Positions 7,549 through 15,600 of a stretch of 21,210 nucleotides of DNA are shown piece after piece. The position numbers and the translations under genes are program-made. Under the pieces are notes generated by a model. It saw only the letters and a program-made list of their open reading frames with translations. It was not told where the DNA came from and made no database searches. The DNA comes from Pontiella desulfatans (GTDB lineage: Bacteria > Verrucomicrobiota > Kiritimatiellia > Kiritimatiellales > Pontiellaceae), in the NCBI GenBank assembly GCA_029287275.1, contig JARFRL010000360.1:1-21210 (forward strand), given 5' to 3'. Every line of letters starts with the position of its first letter. Position 1 is the stretch's first letter.

Positions 7549-8370
7549 ATGAACCGCGATACGGAACAAATCGAGATCGACCTGTTGCTTGAAGCGATTT
7601 TCAAGCGCTATGGCTATGACTTCCGGAATTACGCGCGGGCCTCGATCGAGCGCCGGACCCGGCGGTTCCTCTCCAAATCAGGCTGCCGGACGATCCCGGA
7701 GATGATCGATCGGTTGCTGAACGACGAGGTGTTTTTCGGCGGCTTGGTCCGCGATTTTTCCATTACGGTGACGGAACTCTTCCGCGACCCGCGCGTCTAC
7801 GCCAGCCTGCGGCGGCAGGTGGTTCCGATGCTCAAGACCCACCCCTTCATCAAGATCTGGCACGCGGGCTGCGCCACCGGCGAGGAGGCCTACTCGCTCG
7901 CCATCCTGCTCAAGGAGGAGGGCTTGTACGACCGCGCCACCATCTTCGTCACCGACTTCAACGATGGCGCCCTGCAAAAGGCGCGGCAGGGCATCTATTC
8001 CACCGACAAGATCAAGGAGGGCACGCGAAACTACCAGGCGGCCGGCGGAAAAAATTCGTTTTCCGACTACTATCAGGCCCGCTACGACGCGGTCGCCCTC
8101 GACGGCGCGCTCCGAAAAAACATGACCTTCGCGAATTATAACCTGGTGACCGACGGCGTCTTCGGCGAGATGCATCTGATCCTCTGCCGCAACGTCCTGA
8201 TCTACTTCGACCGCGAACTCCAGAACCGGGTGTTCGGACTCTTCGGCGACAGCCTCGTTCGCGGCGGATTCCTCTGCCTAGGCAGCAAGGAAAGCCCCAC
8301 CTTTTCAACCGCGGCCGACCAGTTCGAGACGGTCGACAAAACCGCGAAAATATACCGGAAGCGATCATGA
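7549..8370 (+). CDS. cheR: CheR-type protein-glutamate O-methyltransferase (273 aa)
   Basis: This is an S-adenosylmethionine-dependent methyltransferase that, in its family, methylates glutamates on chemoreceptors or receptor-like proteins. It shows the small helical N-terminal domain (1-75), then SITVTELFRDP (71-81) typical of CheR, the SAM-binding motif HAGCATGEEAYSLAILL (105-121), a second-strand acidic residue in FVTDFND and the LILCRNVLIYFDRELQ stretch (210-225). The length matches plain CheR without TPR or PAS extensions. ATG 7549 is preceded by GGGAAGGAAG (about 7526-7535). A gap of about 100 bases with no clear signal separates it from the kinase gene, and the CheB gene overlaps its stop in ATGA. 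No chemoreceptor, CheA or CheW is present, so the target is probably a local sensor; that is inference. Confidence 0.93.
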   Translation: MNRDTEQIEIDLLLEAIFKRYGYDFRNYARASIERRTRRFLSKSGCRTIPEMIDRLLNDEVFFGGLVRDFSITVTELFRDPRVYASLRRQVVPMLKTHPFIKIWHAGCATGEEAYSLAILLKEEGLYDRATIFVTDFNDGALQKARQGIYSTDKIKEGTRNYQAAGGKNSFSDYYQARYDAVALDGALRKNMTFANYNLVTDGVFGEMHLILCRNVLIYFDRELQNRVFGLFGDSLVRGGFLCLGSKESPTFSTAADQFETVDKTAKIYRKRS

Positions 8371-8972
8371 CCCCGCCGCTGAAAAATCCGTTCCGCGCCG
8401 TCGTGATCGGCGTCTCGGCCGGCGGCCTGAAAGCGCTGACCACCCTGCTCCCGCTTCTGCCGAAAGCCTACCCCTTGCCCGTTCTGGTGGTGCAACATCG
8501 TCTGGCCGAGAGCGACGACTATCTGACCAAAAGCCTCGACCGGATCTGCGCGGCGCGCGTTAAAGAGGCGGAGGAAAAGGAAGCCGCGCGCGCGGGCCAC
8601 GTCTACCTCGCCCCGGCCAACTACCACCTTTTGGTCGAGCGGAACGAAACCCTCTCGCTATCGATCGACGAGCGGGAAAACTTTTCGCGCCCCTCCATCG
8701 ACGTCCTGTTCGAAAGCGCCGCTTACGCCTGGTCGGCGCGGCTGATCGGGATCGTCCTCACCGGGGCGAACGCGGACGGCGCGCGTGGATTGGCCCTGAT
8801 CAAAAAACGCGGCGGCCTCACCCTCGTCCAGGACCCCGCGACGGCGGAACACGACGCCATGCCCCGGGCGGCCATGAAGGCCTGCCTCGTGGACCACGTG
8901 CTGAAACTCCCCGAGATCGGCGCGTTTTTGAATCAAATTGGAATATCCGGCATAAATAACGCTATAGAGTAG
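8367..8972 (+). CDS. cheB: CheB-type methylesterase domain protein without receiver (201 aa)
   Basis: This is a stand-alone protein-glutamate methylesterase (and potential glutamine deamidase) domain that reverses CheR methylation. The catalytic triad is readable: Ser17 in VIGVSAGGL, His44 in VVQHRL and Asp137 in LTGANADGARG. The typical LAPANYHLL stretch is at about 81-90 and DPATAEHDAMPRAA near 155-170. Classical CheB has an N-terminal receiver domain that controls the enzyme; this one starts directly with the catalytic fold. It therefore resembles the single-domain CheB proteins linked to two-component and stress-signalling clusters rather than chemotaxis CheB. Its ATG overlaps the CheR stop (ATGA at 8367-8370), so the opposing enzymes should be made together. 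Control by one of the receivers of the upstream kinase is possible but unproven. Confidence 0.93.
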   Translation: MTPPLKNPFRAVVIGVSAGGLKALTTLLPLLPKAYPLPVLVVQHRLAESDDYLTKSLDRICAARVKEAEEKEAARAGHVYLAPANYHLLVERNETLSLSIDERENFSRPSIDVLFESAAYAWSARLIGIVLTGANADGARGLALIKKRGGLTLVQDPATAEHDAMPRAAMKACLVDHVLKLPEIGAFLNQIGISGINNAIE

Positions 8973-9019
8973 AAACACCATGGGCGCGTAAGGACGCGAA
9001 TCCCCCGAAAGGAAAACCG

Positions 9020-10330
9020 ATGGACAATGAACAGACCACCGCGCCTGGCCGAACCGCGCGGCAAAAAATCCTGATCGTGGATGACCTGGAGGCCAACCTC
9101 GTCACCCTTGAACAGGTGCTCAAAAGCATCGATGCCGAGGTGATCCGGGCCCAAAACGGGCAGGAGGCGCTGACCGCGGTGCTCGAGCATGATTTCGCCT
9201 TGGTGATTCTGGATGTCCAGATGCCGGGGATGGATGGCTACGAACTCGCGGGGTATCTCGGGGGCGACCCCAAAACCATGGTCATTCCGATTATTTTCGT
9301 GACCGCCACGCATCCCGACGAAAGTCATATGTTCAGGGGCTATGAAGCCGGCGCGATCGACTTCATGATCAAGCCCTACTCCCCTCGGATCCTCATGAGC
9401 AAGGTGGGCAACCTGCTGGAGATGGATCGCAACCGCAAAGAAATCAAACACCACCGGGACCATCTGGAACGGCTCGTCGCCGAGCGAACCGCGGAGCTCT
9501 CCGCCGCGACCAACGAACTGTCGCGGTTCAGCTGGCTACTGGAAAAGGAGGCCGGGACCACGGAAAGGACGGCCACGTCGGAATACGACGACATAACGGA
9601 ACTCAATCACGACGGAGTCATTCTCAACGCGGTGGGCAAGGAAACGCTTTCCTCCATGGCGACCGACGTAATGGATCTGCTCGACACCTCGCTGGCGGTC
9701 CACGAAAAAAACGGCGCGTACGCCTTGGCCTTCTTTAAATCCAGCTGGTGCCGCGAATTGAACAACGCGGCGCGCGCGCGTTGCGGCACGGAAGACAACC
9801 GCGCCGCGCTGACGTGCGGAAAATGGCTTTGCCACGACAGTTCGTGGAGCACGTCCAAAGCGGCCATGGACGCCGACGCGCCGGTCGACCGCCAATGCTC
9901 GGGAGGACTCCGAATCCACGCGGTTCCCGTTCATTCAGGAAAGGAGATCATCGGAGCCGTCAACTTCGGTTACGGCACCCCGCCCGAGGACGCGGGCGCG
10001 CTAGCCCGGCTGGCCGAGACCTACCAGATCGAGCCGGAGACGACGCGCGGCATGGCGGAGGCGTACAAACCCCGCCCGCCCTTCATCATCGAGGCGGCCA
10101 AGCGGCGTCTGAACTCCATCGCCCGGCTGATCGGCGAAATCGTCGAGCGCAAACGAATCGAGGAAATACTTCATGCCCATAATCAAGAGCTGGAGCGCTT
10201 CAATAACATGGCGGTCGGCCGCGAACTGCGGATGATCGAACTGAAAAACGAGATCAACGCGCTCTGCCGCGAGCTCGGCCAAAAAGAGCCCTACTCATCA
10301 CTCAACGCCACCAAGAAAGAGCCTTTATGA
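9020..10330 (+). CDS. Response regulator REC-PocR protein with conserved C-terminal tail (436 aa)
   Basis: Residues 15-130 are a complete receiver domain (ILIVDD, phospho-acceptor Asp65 in VILDVQMPGMDG, Thr95 region FVTATHP, Lys118 in FMIKPYSP). A coiled coil follows (135-175). Residues about 197-320 match the PocR ligand-binding domain: LLDTSLAVHEKNGAYALAFF, then a cysteine-rich stretch (Cys244, 255, 266, 271, 293) and GAVNFGYGTPPED. PocR domains were proposed to sense simple hydrocarbon derivatives. No DNA-binding or catalytic output follows; the protein ends with an ERKRIEE linker and a 38-residue tail (388-425) containing GRELRMIELK. AAAGGA before ATG 9020 supports the start. It probably binds a small molecule and can be phosphorylated, perhaps by the upstream hybrid kinase. 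Confidence 0.85.
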   Translation: MDNEQTTAPGRTARQKILIVDDLEANLVTLEQVLKSIDAEVIRAQNGQEALTAVLEHDFALVILDVQMPGMDGYELAGYLGGDPKTMVIPIIFVTATHPDESHMFRGYEAGAIDFMIKPYSPRILMSKVGNLLEMDRNRKEIKHHRDHLERLVAERTAELSAATNELSRFSWLLEKEAGTTERTATSEYDDITELNHDGVILNAVGKETLSSMATDVMDLLDTSLAVHEKNGAYALAFFKSSWCRELNNAARARCGTEDNRAALTCGKWLCHDSSWSTSKAAMDADAPVDRQCSGGLRIHAVPVHSGKEIIGAVNFGYGTPPEDAGALARLAETYQIEPETTRGMAEAYKPRPPFIIEAAKRRLNSIARLIGEIVERKRIEEILHAHNQELERFNNMAVGRELRMIELKNEINALCRELGQKEPYSSLNATKKEPL

Positions 10331-10476
10331 CCCCCGCCCTCGGCTTGTTTTTCGCTTTTTTTCGTATTGCGCGCCGCTTATGTCTGATATTCAAGGAACG
10401 TTTGGTCGAATCGAGACCGGCGCGCGCCCAACGAAGGAGGCGGCGGCCGCGCCACGAACTGAACGAGGGATTAGTC
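10331..10476. other. Intergenic region before the SBP-PAS-PAS gene
   Basis: The frame of the next gene stays open through this region to an ATG at 10327 that overlaps the previous stop. The extra 50 residues are Arg-rich and would precede the signal peptide, so the region is treated as untranslated. T-rich runs near 10346-10365 are not preceded by a clear hairpin. Confidence 0.45.
10465..10476 (+). promoter_or_regulatory. Ribosome-binding site deciding the start at 10477
   Basis: GAGGGA (10465-10470) lies six bases before ATG 10477. Together with the signal peptide that begins at this ATG, it argues against the upstream in-frame ATG at 10327. Confidence 0.6.
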
Positions 10477-12258
10477 ATGAATAAACGGGTCCATATTCCA
10501 CTTGTGGCGCTACTGGCGTGCTTGGCCAGCGCCGCCGGTTCAAACGCGGCCGTCGCCACGCGAACCATAACGGTGGGTATCAGCGAACTTAAGCCGATCA
10601 ACTTCATCGATTCAAATGGCGACGCCCAAGGACTGACTCCGGATCTGTTGCGCGAGGTTTTCCGGGACGACCCGAACATCGAGCTCGAATTCGTTCCCGT
10701 CGGCTGGAGGCAAGGAGTCGAGATGGCCCGAGAGGGGAAGCTGGATCTCATGGCTTCCGTTCCCAACAGCGGCGAGGATGAATGGACGACGATGAGCTTC
10801 AACCGCTCGCCGATCGTTGAGCTCTGGGGCGAGGTTTACGTGCCGCACGACCAATTCATCCGGGAAATCCAAGAACTGTCGGGAAAGAAAATCGGCGTCG
10901 CGGATTTTAGCAACCGCGGCCAGCAATTCATCCAACTCGCGGAAACCTTTTCCGTGGATTGCGAGATCGTTCATTATTCTTCGTACGCCGACGTTTTCGC
11001 GGCCGTCGCCTCGGGCGAGGTCGACGCCGGCGTGGCGCCGCATCATTTCGGTATCGACAACGCGTTGAGCTATGGCGTCGTGGGAACCCCGATTCGTTTC
11101 CTTCCTTTTCCGGTGTTCCTCGCCACGGAAAAAGGGAAGAACGCCGCGCTATTAAAAACCATCGACGCGCGGCTGATCGCTTGGAAGGCCGATGAAAACT
11201 CCTACTACTACGACCGCATGGATTATTGGATGCGGGGAGCCTATAACTGGGAGCAAAGCGCGCCGAAATGGCTGTGGGGTTTGTTTGGCCTCGCTTTGGT
11301 CGCCGTGTTCCTCCTCCTTTGGTTCGTCCGCGCGCTCTACCGAAAGATCCGGCAACAATACCACGCGCTGCGCGCCAGCGAGAACCAGTTCAAATCGCTC
11401 TTCGAGCACATGATCACGGGCGCGGTCATCTACGACCCGATCGACGACGGCGAGGATTTCGTGATCGCCGACATGAACCGAGCCGGCCTGCGCCACGCTC
11501 ATAGCGACGCGAGCGTGATCGGCCAACGGTTGACCGAAGCGTTTCCCGGCGTCAAAGAGGCGGGGCTGTTCGAAATCTTCCAACGCGTCTGGCGCGACGG
11601 AACCCCGGTCGAGGTTCCCGCGGTCCACTACGCCGACGACCGGTCGGATCAATGGGTCGAGAACTACGCCTTCAAGCTGCCCTCCGGCCGGATCGTGGTC
11701 AACTTCAACGACATCACCGAGCGAAAACAGGCGGAAGAAGCGCTCCGTAAAAGCGAGGCGCTGAAAAACAAGATGGTGTCCAACATCAGCGACGTGATCC
11801 TTATCATCGATCCCGACGGAACCACCCGCTACAAGAGTCCGAACGTCGAAAAACTATTTGGCTGGACGCCCGAGGAACTTGTGGGAAGACCCGCCCTCGA
11901 AAACGTGCACCCCGACGATCTCGACGCCGTCTCGAACGTGCTGGCCGAGCTGCTGAAAACACCCCGCGCCGACGCGAGCGCGGAGTGCCGCTACCGCCGC
12001 GCCAACGGCCAATACGAATGGATCGAGATTGATGGAACCAACCTGCTGGACGATCCCGACATCCAAGGCGTGTTGGGAAGCTACCGCGACATCACCGAAC
12101 GCAAGCGGTCCGAATTGGCGCTCAAGGCGCGCGCCCAGGAATTGGAGCGGTTCAACAAATCCATGACCGGCCGCGAGTTGCGCATGGTTGAACTTAAAAA
12201 AGAAATCAACGCGCTTTGCGCCGAGCTCGGAAAGCCGCCGCCCTATCAAGGAGCTTGA
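10477..12258 (+). CDS. Periplasmic SBP_bac_3 - TM - PAS - PAS sensor without catalytic output (593 aa)
   Basis: A signal peptide (residues 1-26, ending GSNAAVA) leads into an SBP_bac_3-type periplasmic ligand-binding domain (about 30-240): ITVGISELKPINFID, LTPDLLREVF, KLDLMASVP, GKKIGVADF and ASGEVDAGVAPHH. Such domains bind amino acids and other small solutes. One membrane helix follows at 265-284 (WLWGLFGLALVAVFLLLWFV), then two cytoplasmic PAS domains (about 300-419 and 425-545), each ending in an I-T-E-R-K linker. There is no histidine kinase, cyclase or methyl-accepting domain. The C-terminus (553-590) is the shared 38-residue tail with GRELRMVELKKEINALC. The first PAS (EAFPGVKEAGLF ... 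FKLPSGRIVV) is a close relative of PAS2 and PAS6 of the next large gene. The sensor must act through a partner; which one is unknown. Confidence 0.88.
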   Translation: MNKRVHIPLVALLACLASAAGSNAAVATRTITVGISELKPINFIDSNGDAQGLTPDLLREVFRDDPNIELEFVPVGWRQGVEMAREGKLDLMASVPNSGEDEWTTMSFNRSPIVELWGEVYVPHDQFIREIQELSGKKIGVADFSNRGQQFIQLAETFSVDCEIVHYSSYADVFAAVASGEVDAGVAPHHFGIDNALSYGVVGTPIRFLPFPVFLATEKGKNAALLKTIDARLIAWKADENSYYYDRMDYWMRGAYNWEQSAPKWLWGLFGLALVAVFLLLWFVRALYRKIRQQYHALRASENQFKSLFEHMITGAVIYDPIDDGEDFVIADMNRAGLRHAHSDASVIGQRLTEAFPGVKEAGLFEIFQRVWRDGTPVEVPAVHYADDRSDQWVENYAFKLPSGRIVVNFNDITERKQAEEALRKSEALKNKMVSNISDVILIIDPDGTTRYKSPNVEKLFGWTPEELVGRPALENVHPDDLDAVSNVLAELLKTPRADASAECRYRRANGQYEWIEIDGTNLLDDPDIQGVLGSYRDITERKRSELALKARAQELERFNKSMTGRELRMVELKKEINALCAELGKPPPYQGA

Positions 12259-12290
12259 GCTTAGGCGAGGCGCTCAACGCCGCGACAAGG

Positions 12291-12308
12291 ATCCTCGAGC
12301 GCGAGGAT
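12291..12308 (+). repeat. Perfect 7-bp inverted repeat (hairpin) after the SBP-PAS-PAS gene
   Basis: ATCCTCG (12291-12297) and CGAGGAT (12302-12308) pair around a four-base loop. There is no U-tract directly after it, so alone it is not a terminator, but it sits immediately upstream of one and may help stall or protect the transcript end. Confidence 0.45.
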
Positions 12309-12312
12309 GTTC

Positions 12313-12350
12313 CCCGCGGCGTGAAAACGCGTGGGTTTCTTTTTGTTCTT
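12313..12350 (+). terminator. Intrinsic terminator closing the first signalling unit
   Basis: CCCGCGGCGT (12313-12322) pairs with ACGCGTGGG (12327-12335) around a GAAA tetraloop, with one bulged G and one G-T wobble. The stem is followed at once by TTTCTTTTTGTTCTT (12336-12350). A GC-rich stem with a U-rich tail in an otherwise GC-rich region, 54 bases after the stop codon, is good evidence for rho-independent termination between the two units. Confidence 0.65.
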
Positions 12351-12371
12351 CACGCATGCTGATGCTATTTT
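12343..12371 (+). promoter_or_regulatory. Candidate promoter for the eight-PAS/corrinoid operon
   Basis: TTGTTC (12343-12348) and TATTTT (12366-12371) are separated by 17 bases, and the -10 is preceded by TGC, giving an extended -10 form. GATAAT at 12384-12389 is an alternative -10. Both lie just past the terminator and before the first ORF of the second unit, which is where a promoter is needed. The match to consensus is modest. Confidence 0.35.
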
Positions 12372-12416
12372 CTACCAAGTGCGGGATAATGTGTTCTCGT
12401 TCGCCTTTGTACCAAC

Positions 12417-12423
12417 GGGGGAG
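12417..12423 (+). promoter_or_regulatory. Strong ribosome-binding site before the 60-aa ORF
   Basis: GGGGGAG (12417-12423) lies five bases upstream of ATG 12429. This is among the best Shine-Dalgarno matches in the window and is the main support for translation of the small ORF that follows. Confidence 0.55.
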
Positions 12424-12428
12424 ATGAA

Positions 12429-12611
12429 ATGGGCCTGAAACCAATCGCCAAGACGCGGACGGGCGGCGCGAAACCGCCGGCGGCGCGTCGACCCCGGCGA
12501 ATCCCCCGCGACGGGCGGGTCTTCGCCATCGGGCCGCTCCGCTCGGCGCTGATCGATGAAGCCGGCAACACCTACGCGCTCATCTCAACCGAACGGGAGA
12601 TTGCTCCATGA
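12429..12611 (+). CDS. Small basic protein (60 aa) leading the second operon
   Basis: This is a 60-residue, strongly basic and Pro/Ala/Arg-rich N-terminal half (KTRTGGAKPPAARRPRR), followed by a short beta-like segment (GRVFAIGPLRSALIDEAGN). A strong Shine-Dalgarno precedes the start and its TGA overlaps the ATG of the eight-PAS gene (12608-12611), so translation of the two would be coupled. I recognise no family. It may be a genuine small protein or a leader peptide whose translation opens the initiation region of the large gene. Confidence 0.5.
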   Translation: MGLKPIAKTRTGGAKPPAARRPRRIPRDGRVFAIGPLRSALIDEAGNTYALISTEREIAP

Positions 12612-15600
12612 AAAACGATACGCCCGAACCCTCCTCGGTCACGCATAAGCTCCGGAAGATGACGGAAGATCAGCTTCAATCCATCGAACGGGCGGAAACG
12701 GATTCCATGTCGATGGAAGAAACTAAAAACCTGATTCACGAGTTGCGGGCGCATCAAATTCAGCTGGAAACCCAGAACGAGGAGCTCCAGCGGCTGCACG
12801 CCGAACTCGAAACCTCTCACGCCCGATACTTCGAGCTCTACCATCGCGCGCCCGTCGTGTATCTGACGCTCGATGAAAAGGGCACCATACTCGAAGCCAA
12901 CCTGAAAGCCGCGACCCTGCTGGGGATCCCCCGGACCTCCCTGAGCGGACGGGCGCTCAACGAACTGGTTATCCCCGCGGACCAGGACGTGTTTTACCAC
13001 CATCAGCGACGGCTCTTCGAGACCGGGAAACTCCTGACCTGTGAACTGCGGTTGGTCAAATACGACGGAACCCCCGTCTGGGTCCATATGGAAGGCGTCT
13101 TCGATAAAACCGAAGAAGGGAGCGCGCTGTGCCGCGTGGTGCTCACCGACGTCAGCGCCAGAAAACAAGTGGAACGCGACCTCCGCGCGAGCGAATCGTG
13201 CTTCCACGATCTTTTCGAGCACATGCGCGCGGGCTGCGTGATTTACGACGCGGTCGACAACGGCCGGGATTTCCAAATCCGCTACATCAACGAAACCGCG
13301 GAAGGATATGTTCGCCAGTCCCGCGACGAGGTCATCGGCCGACTCGTCAGCGAAGCGTTTCCCGGCGTCGTGGAAATGGGCCTGCTCGATGAGATCCGGC
13401 GGGTCTGGCGCGCCGGAACGCCCGGAAGCCTTCCGGAAGCGCGCTACCAAGACGAGCGCATCGACGAATGGATCGAAAGTCACGTCTTCAAACTGCCCTC
13501 CGGCCAAGTGGCGGCCACCTTTTTTCTCATCACGGAACGCCGCCGCGCCGAACAGCAACTCAGGCGGACTCAGTTCATCGTGGACCACTTCACGGACGCC
13601 GTTTTCTGGGCGAACGAAGCGGGCGCGTTGGTTTACGTCAACCAAGCCGCTCAAGCGAGTCTAGGCTATTCCGAGGAGGAACTACTCGGCATGATGCTTT
13701 GGGACGTCGACCCGAAGGTCACGCCCGCCAACTGGCCGGACACGATCGAGGCGCTCCAACAATCCCGCGATTTCACGTCGAACAGCCTTCACGCTCGCAA
13801 GGATGGCTCCACGTTTCCCGTGGAAATCAAAGGCCTGCTCATCGAGTTCGAGGGGCAGCGACTCATCTGCGGGTTGGTTCACGACCTCACCGAAGAGGAA
13901 CTGGCCGAACAAGCCTTGCGCGAAAGCAACGAACGATACGACATCGCCATATCCGCCGCGAAACTCGGCGTGTGGGAACGGGACATCGCCAGCGGCCGTT
14001 TGAAATGGAACGACCGCATGCGCGAAATTTACGGCGTCGCGAACGACGCTTCCGACCGCGACCTCGAATGGTGGTTGGACCAAGTCCATCCCGACGACCG
14101 CGCCCGCGCCCAAATGGAGCTGAGCGAGACCGCGACGAACGAGGTCCCGCTCAGGAGGGAGTTCAGAATCATCCGGCCCGATGGCTCGATTCGCCACATC
14201 CACGCCTTCAGCGCTTCGCTGAACGACTCCTCCGGGGCGCCCGACCGGTTGGTCGGAATCAATCAGGACGTCACGGATCTGCATGAGGCGCGCGAGCAAC
14301 TCGCGAAAAGTCGCGATCTGCTGAACCACGCGCAAACCGTCGCCCACATCGGCTGCTGGGAATATGATATTCGCGAGGACGAACACCTGTGGTCCGATGA
14401 GATGTACCGCGTTTTCGGGCTGGAGGTCGGGGCGCCGCTGCCCGGTTGGGAGGGCTTGCGCGCCGCGTTCCCGGAGGACTGGGAACGTCTAGACGCGGCC
14501 GTTCAGGGCGCGACGCGGGGAACGGCGTACAACGAGGAGTTCCGGCTCCTCCGTCCGGATGGAAGCACGCGCTGGGGACGAACTCAGGGCTCCGCGGTAA
14601 AAGATGAGAAAGGCGACATCACCCGCCTGATCGGAACGGTTCAGGATATTACCGATCAGGTCGAAAGCCGGGAGCGCTTCCGGCTGCTGTTCAATTCCAC
14701 TCCGCTCGGCATCGCCTTCTATCAACCGGAGAAAGAAAACACTGAATTCACCTTTGTGGACATTAACGCGGTGGGGCTCCGCCTAGTTGGAAAAACCCAT
14801 GAAAACCTGATCGGCCGCGCCGTCACCGAGGCGTTTCCCGGCGTGAAGGAGTCGGGCGTGTTCGGCGCTCTTCAACGGGTCGCGAAAACCGGCGAGCCGG
14901 AACATCTTCCTCGGACGCTATATAAAGACGAGCGCGTCGAGCTGTGGGTGGCCAATCATATTTTCAAACTTCCATCCGGCCTCGTTGTCGCCGTTTATGA
15001 AGACATCACTGAAATGCACCGAGTGGAAGAGGCGCTGCGCGAAAGCGAGGAACGCTTCCGCTCCACCATCCAAGATCTCCAAATGGGCGTGGTGCTCCAT
15101 GAGCCGGACACGAGCATCGTGCTTTGCAACCCCGCGGCCGCCCGCATGCTGGGGGTCGAGGCCGAACAGGCCATTGGCAAAGGCTGCGCCGACCCCGAAT
15201 GGAATTTCATCCGCGAGGACCGGTCTGAACTGCCCGTCGAGGAATTCCCGGTCAATCAAGCGCTCGCGGCGGGCGAGATCGTCTCCAACATGATCTTCGG
15301 CATCCCGCGCGCCGATGGAGAAGAACCCATTTGGTGCGAAACCACCGCGGTCCCGGTTTTCGGCGATGATGGACGGATCAAACACGTCATCGTGAACTTC
15401 ATGGACATCTCCGAACTCAAACGGAACGAACGCGCGTTGACCGCCCTCAACAACGAACTGACCGAAGGCCAGCAGACGCTTCAAGCCACCTTGGACGGGC
15501 TCTCGGCCCATATCGCGCTATTGGACGAAAAAGGAACCATCCTGCTCGTGAACCGACGTTGGCGCGACTTCGCGGAACAGAACGGCATGCCCTCGGACGC

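Noticed and set aside
10327..10476. N-terminal extension of the SBP-PAS-PAS protein from ATG 10327
   Set aside because: It would place 50 Arg-rich residues before a normal signal peptide. The GAGGGA site before ATG 10477 gives a better start.
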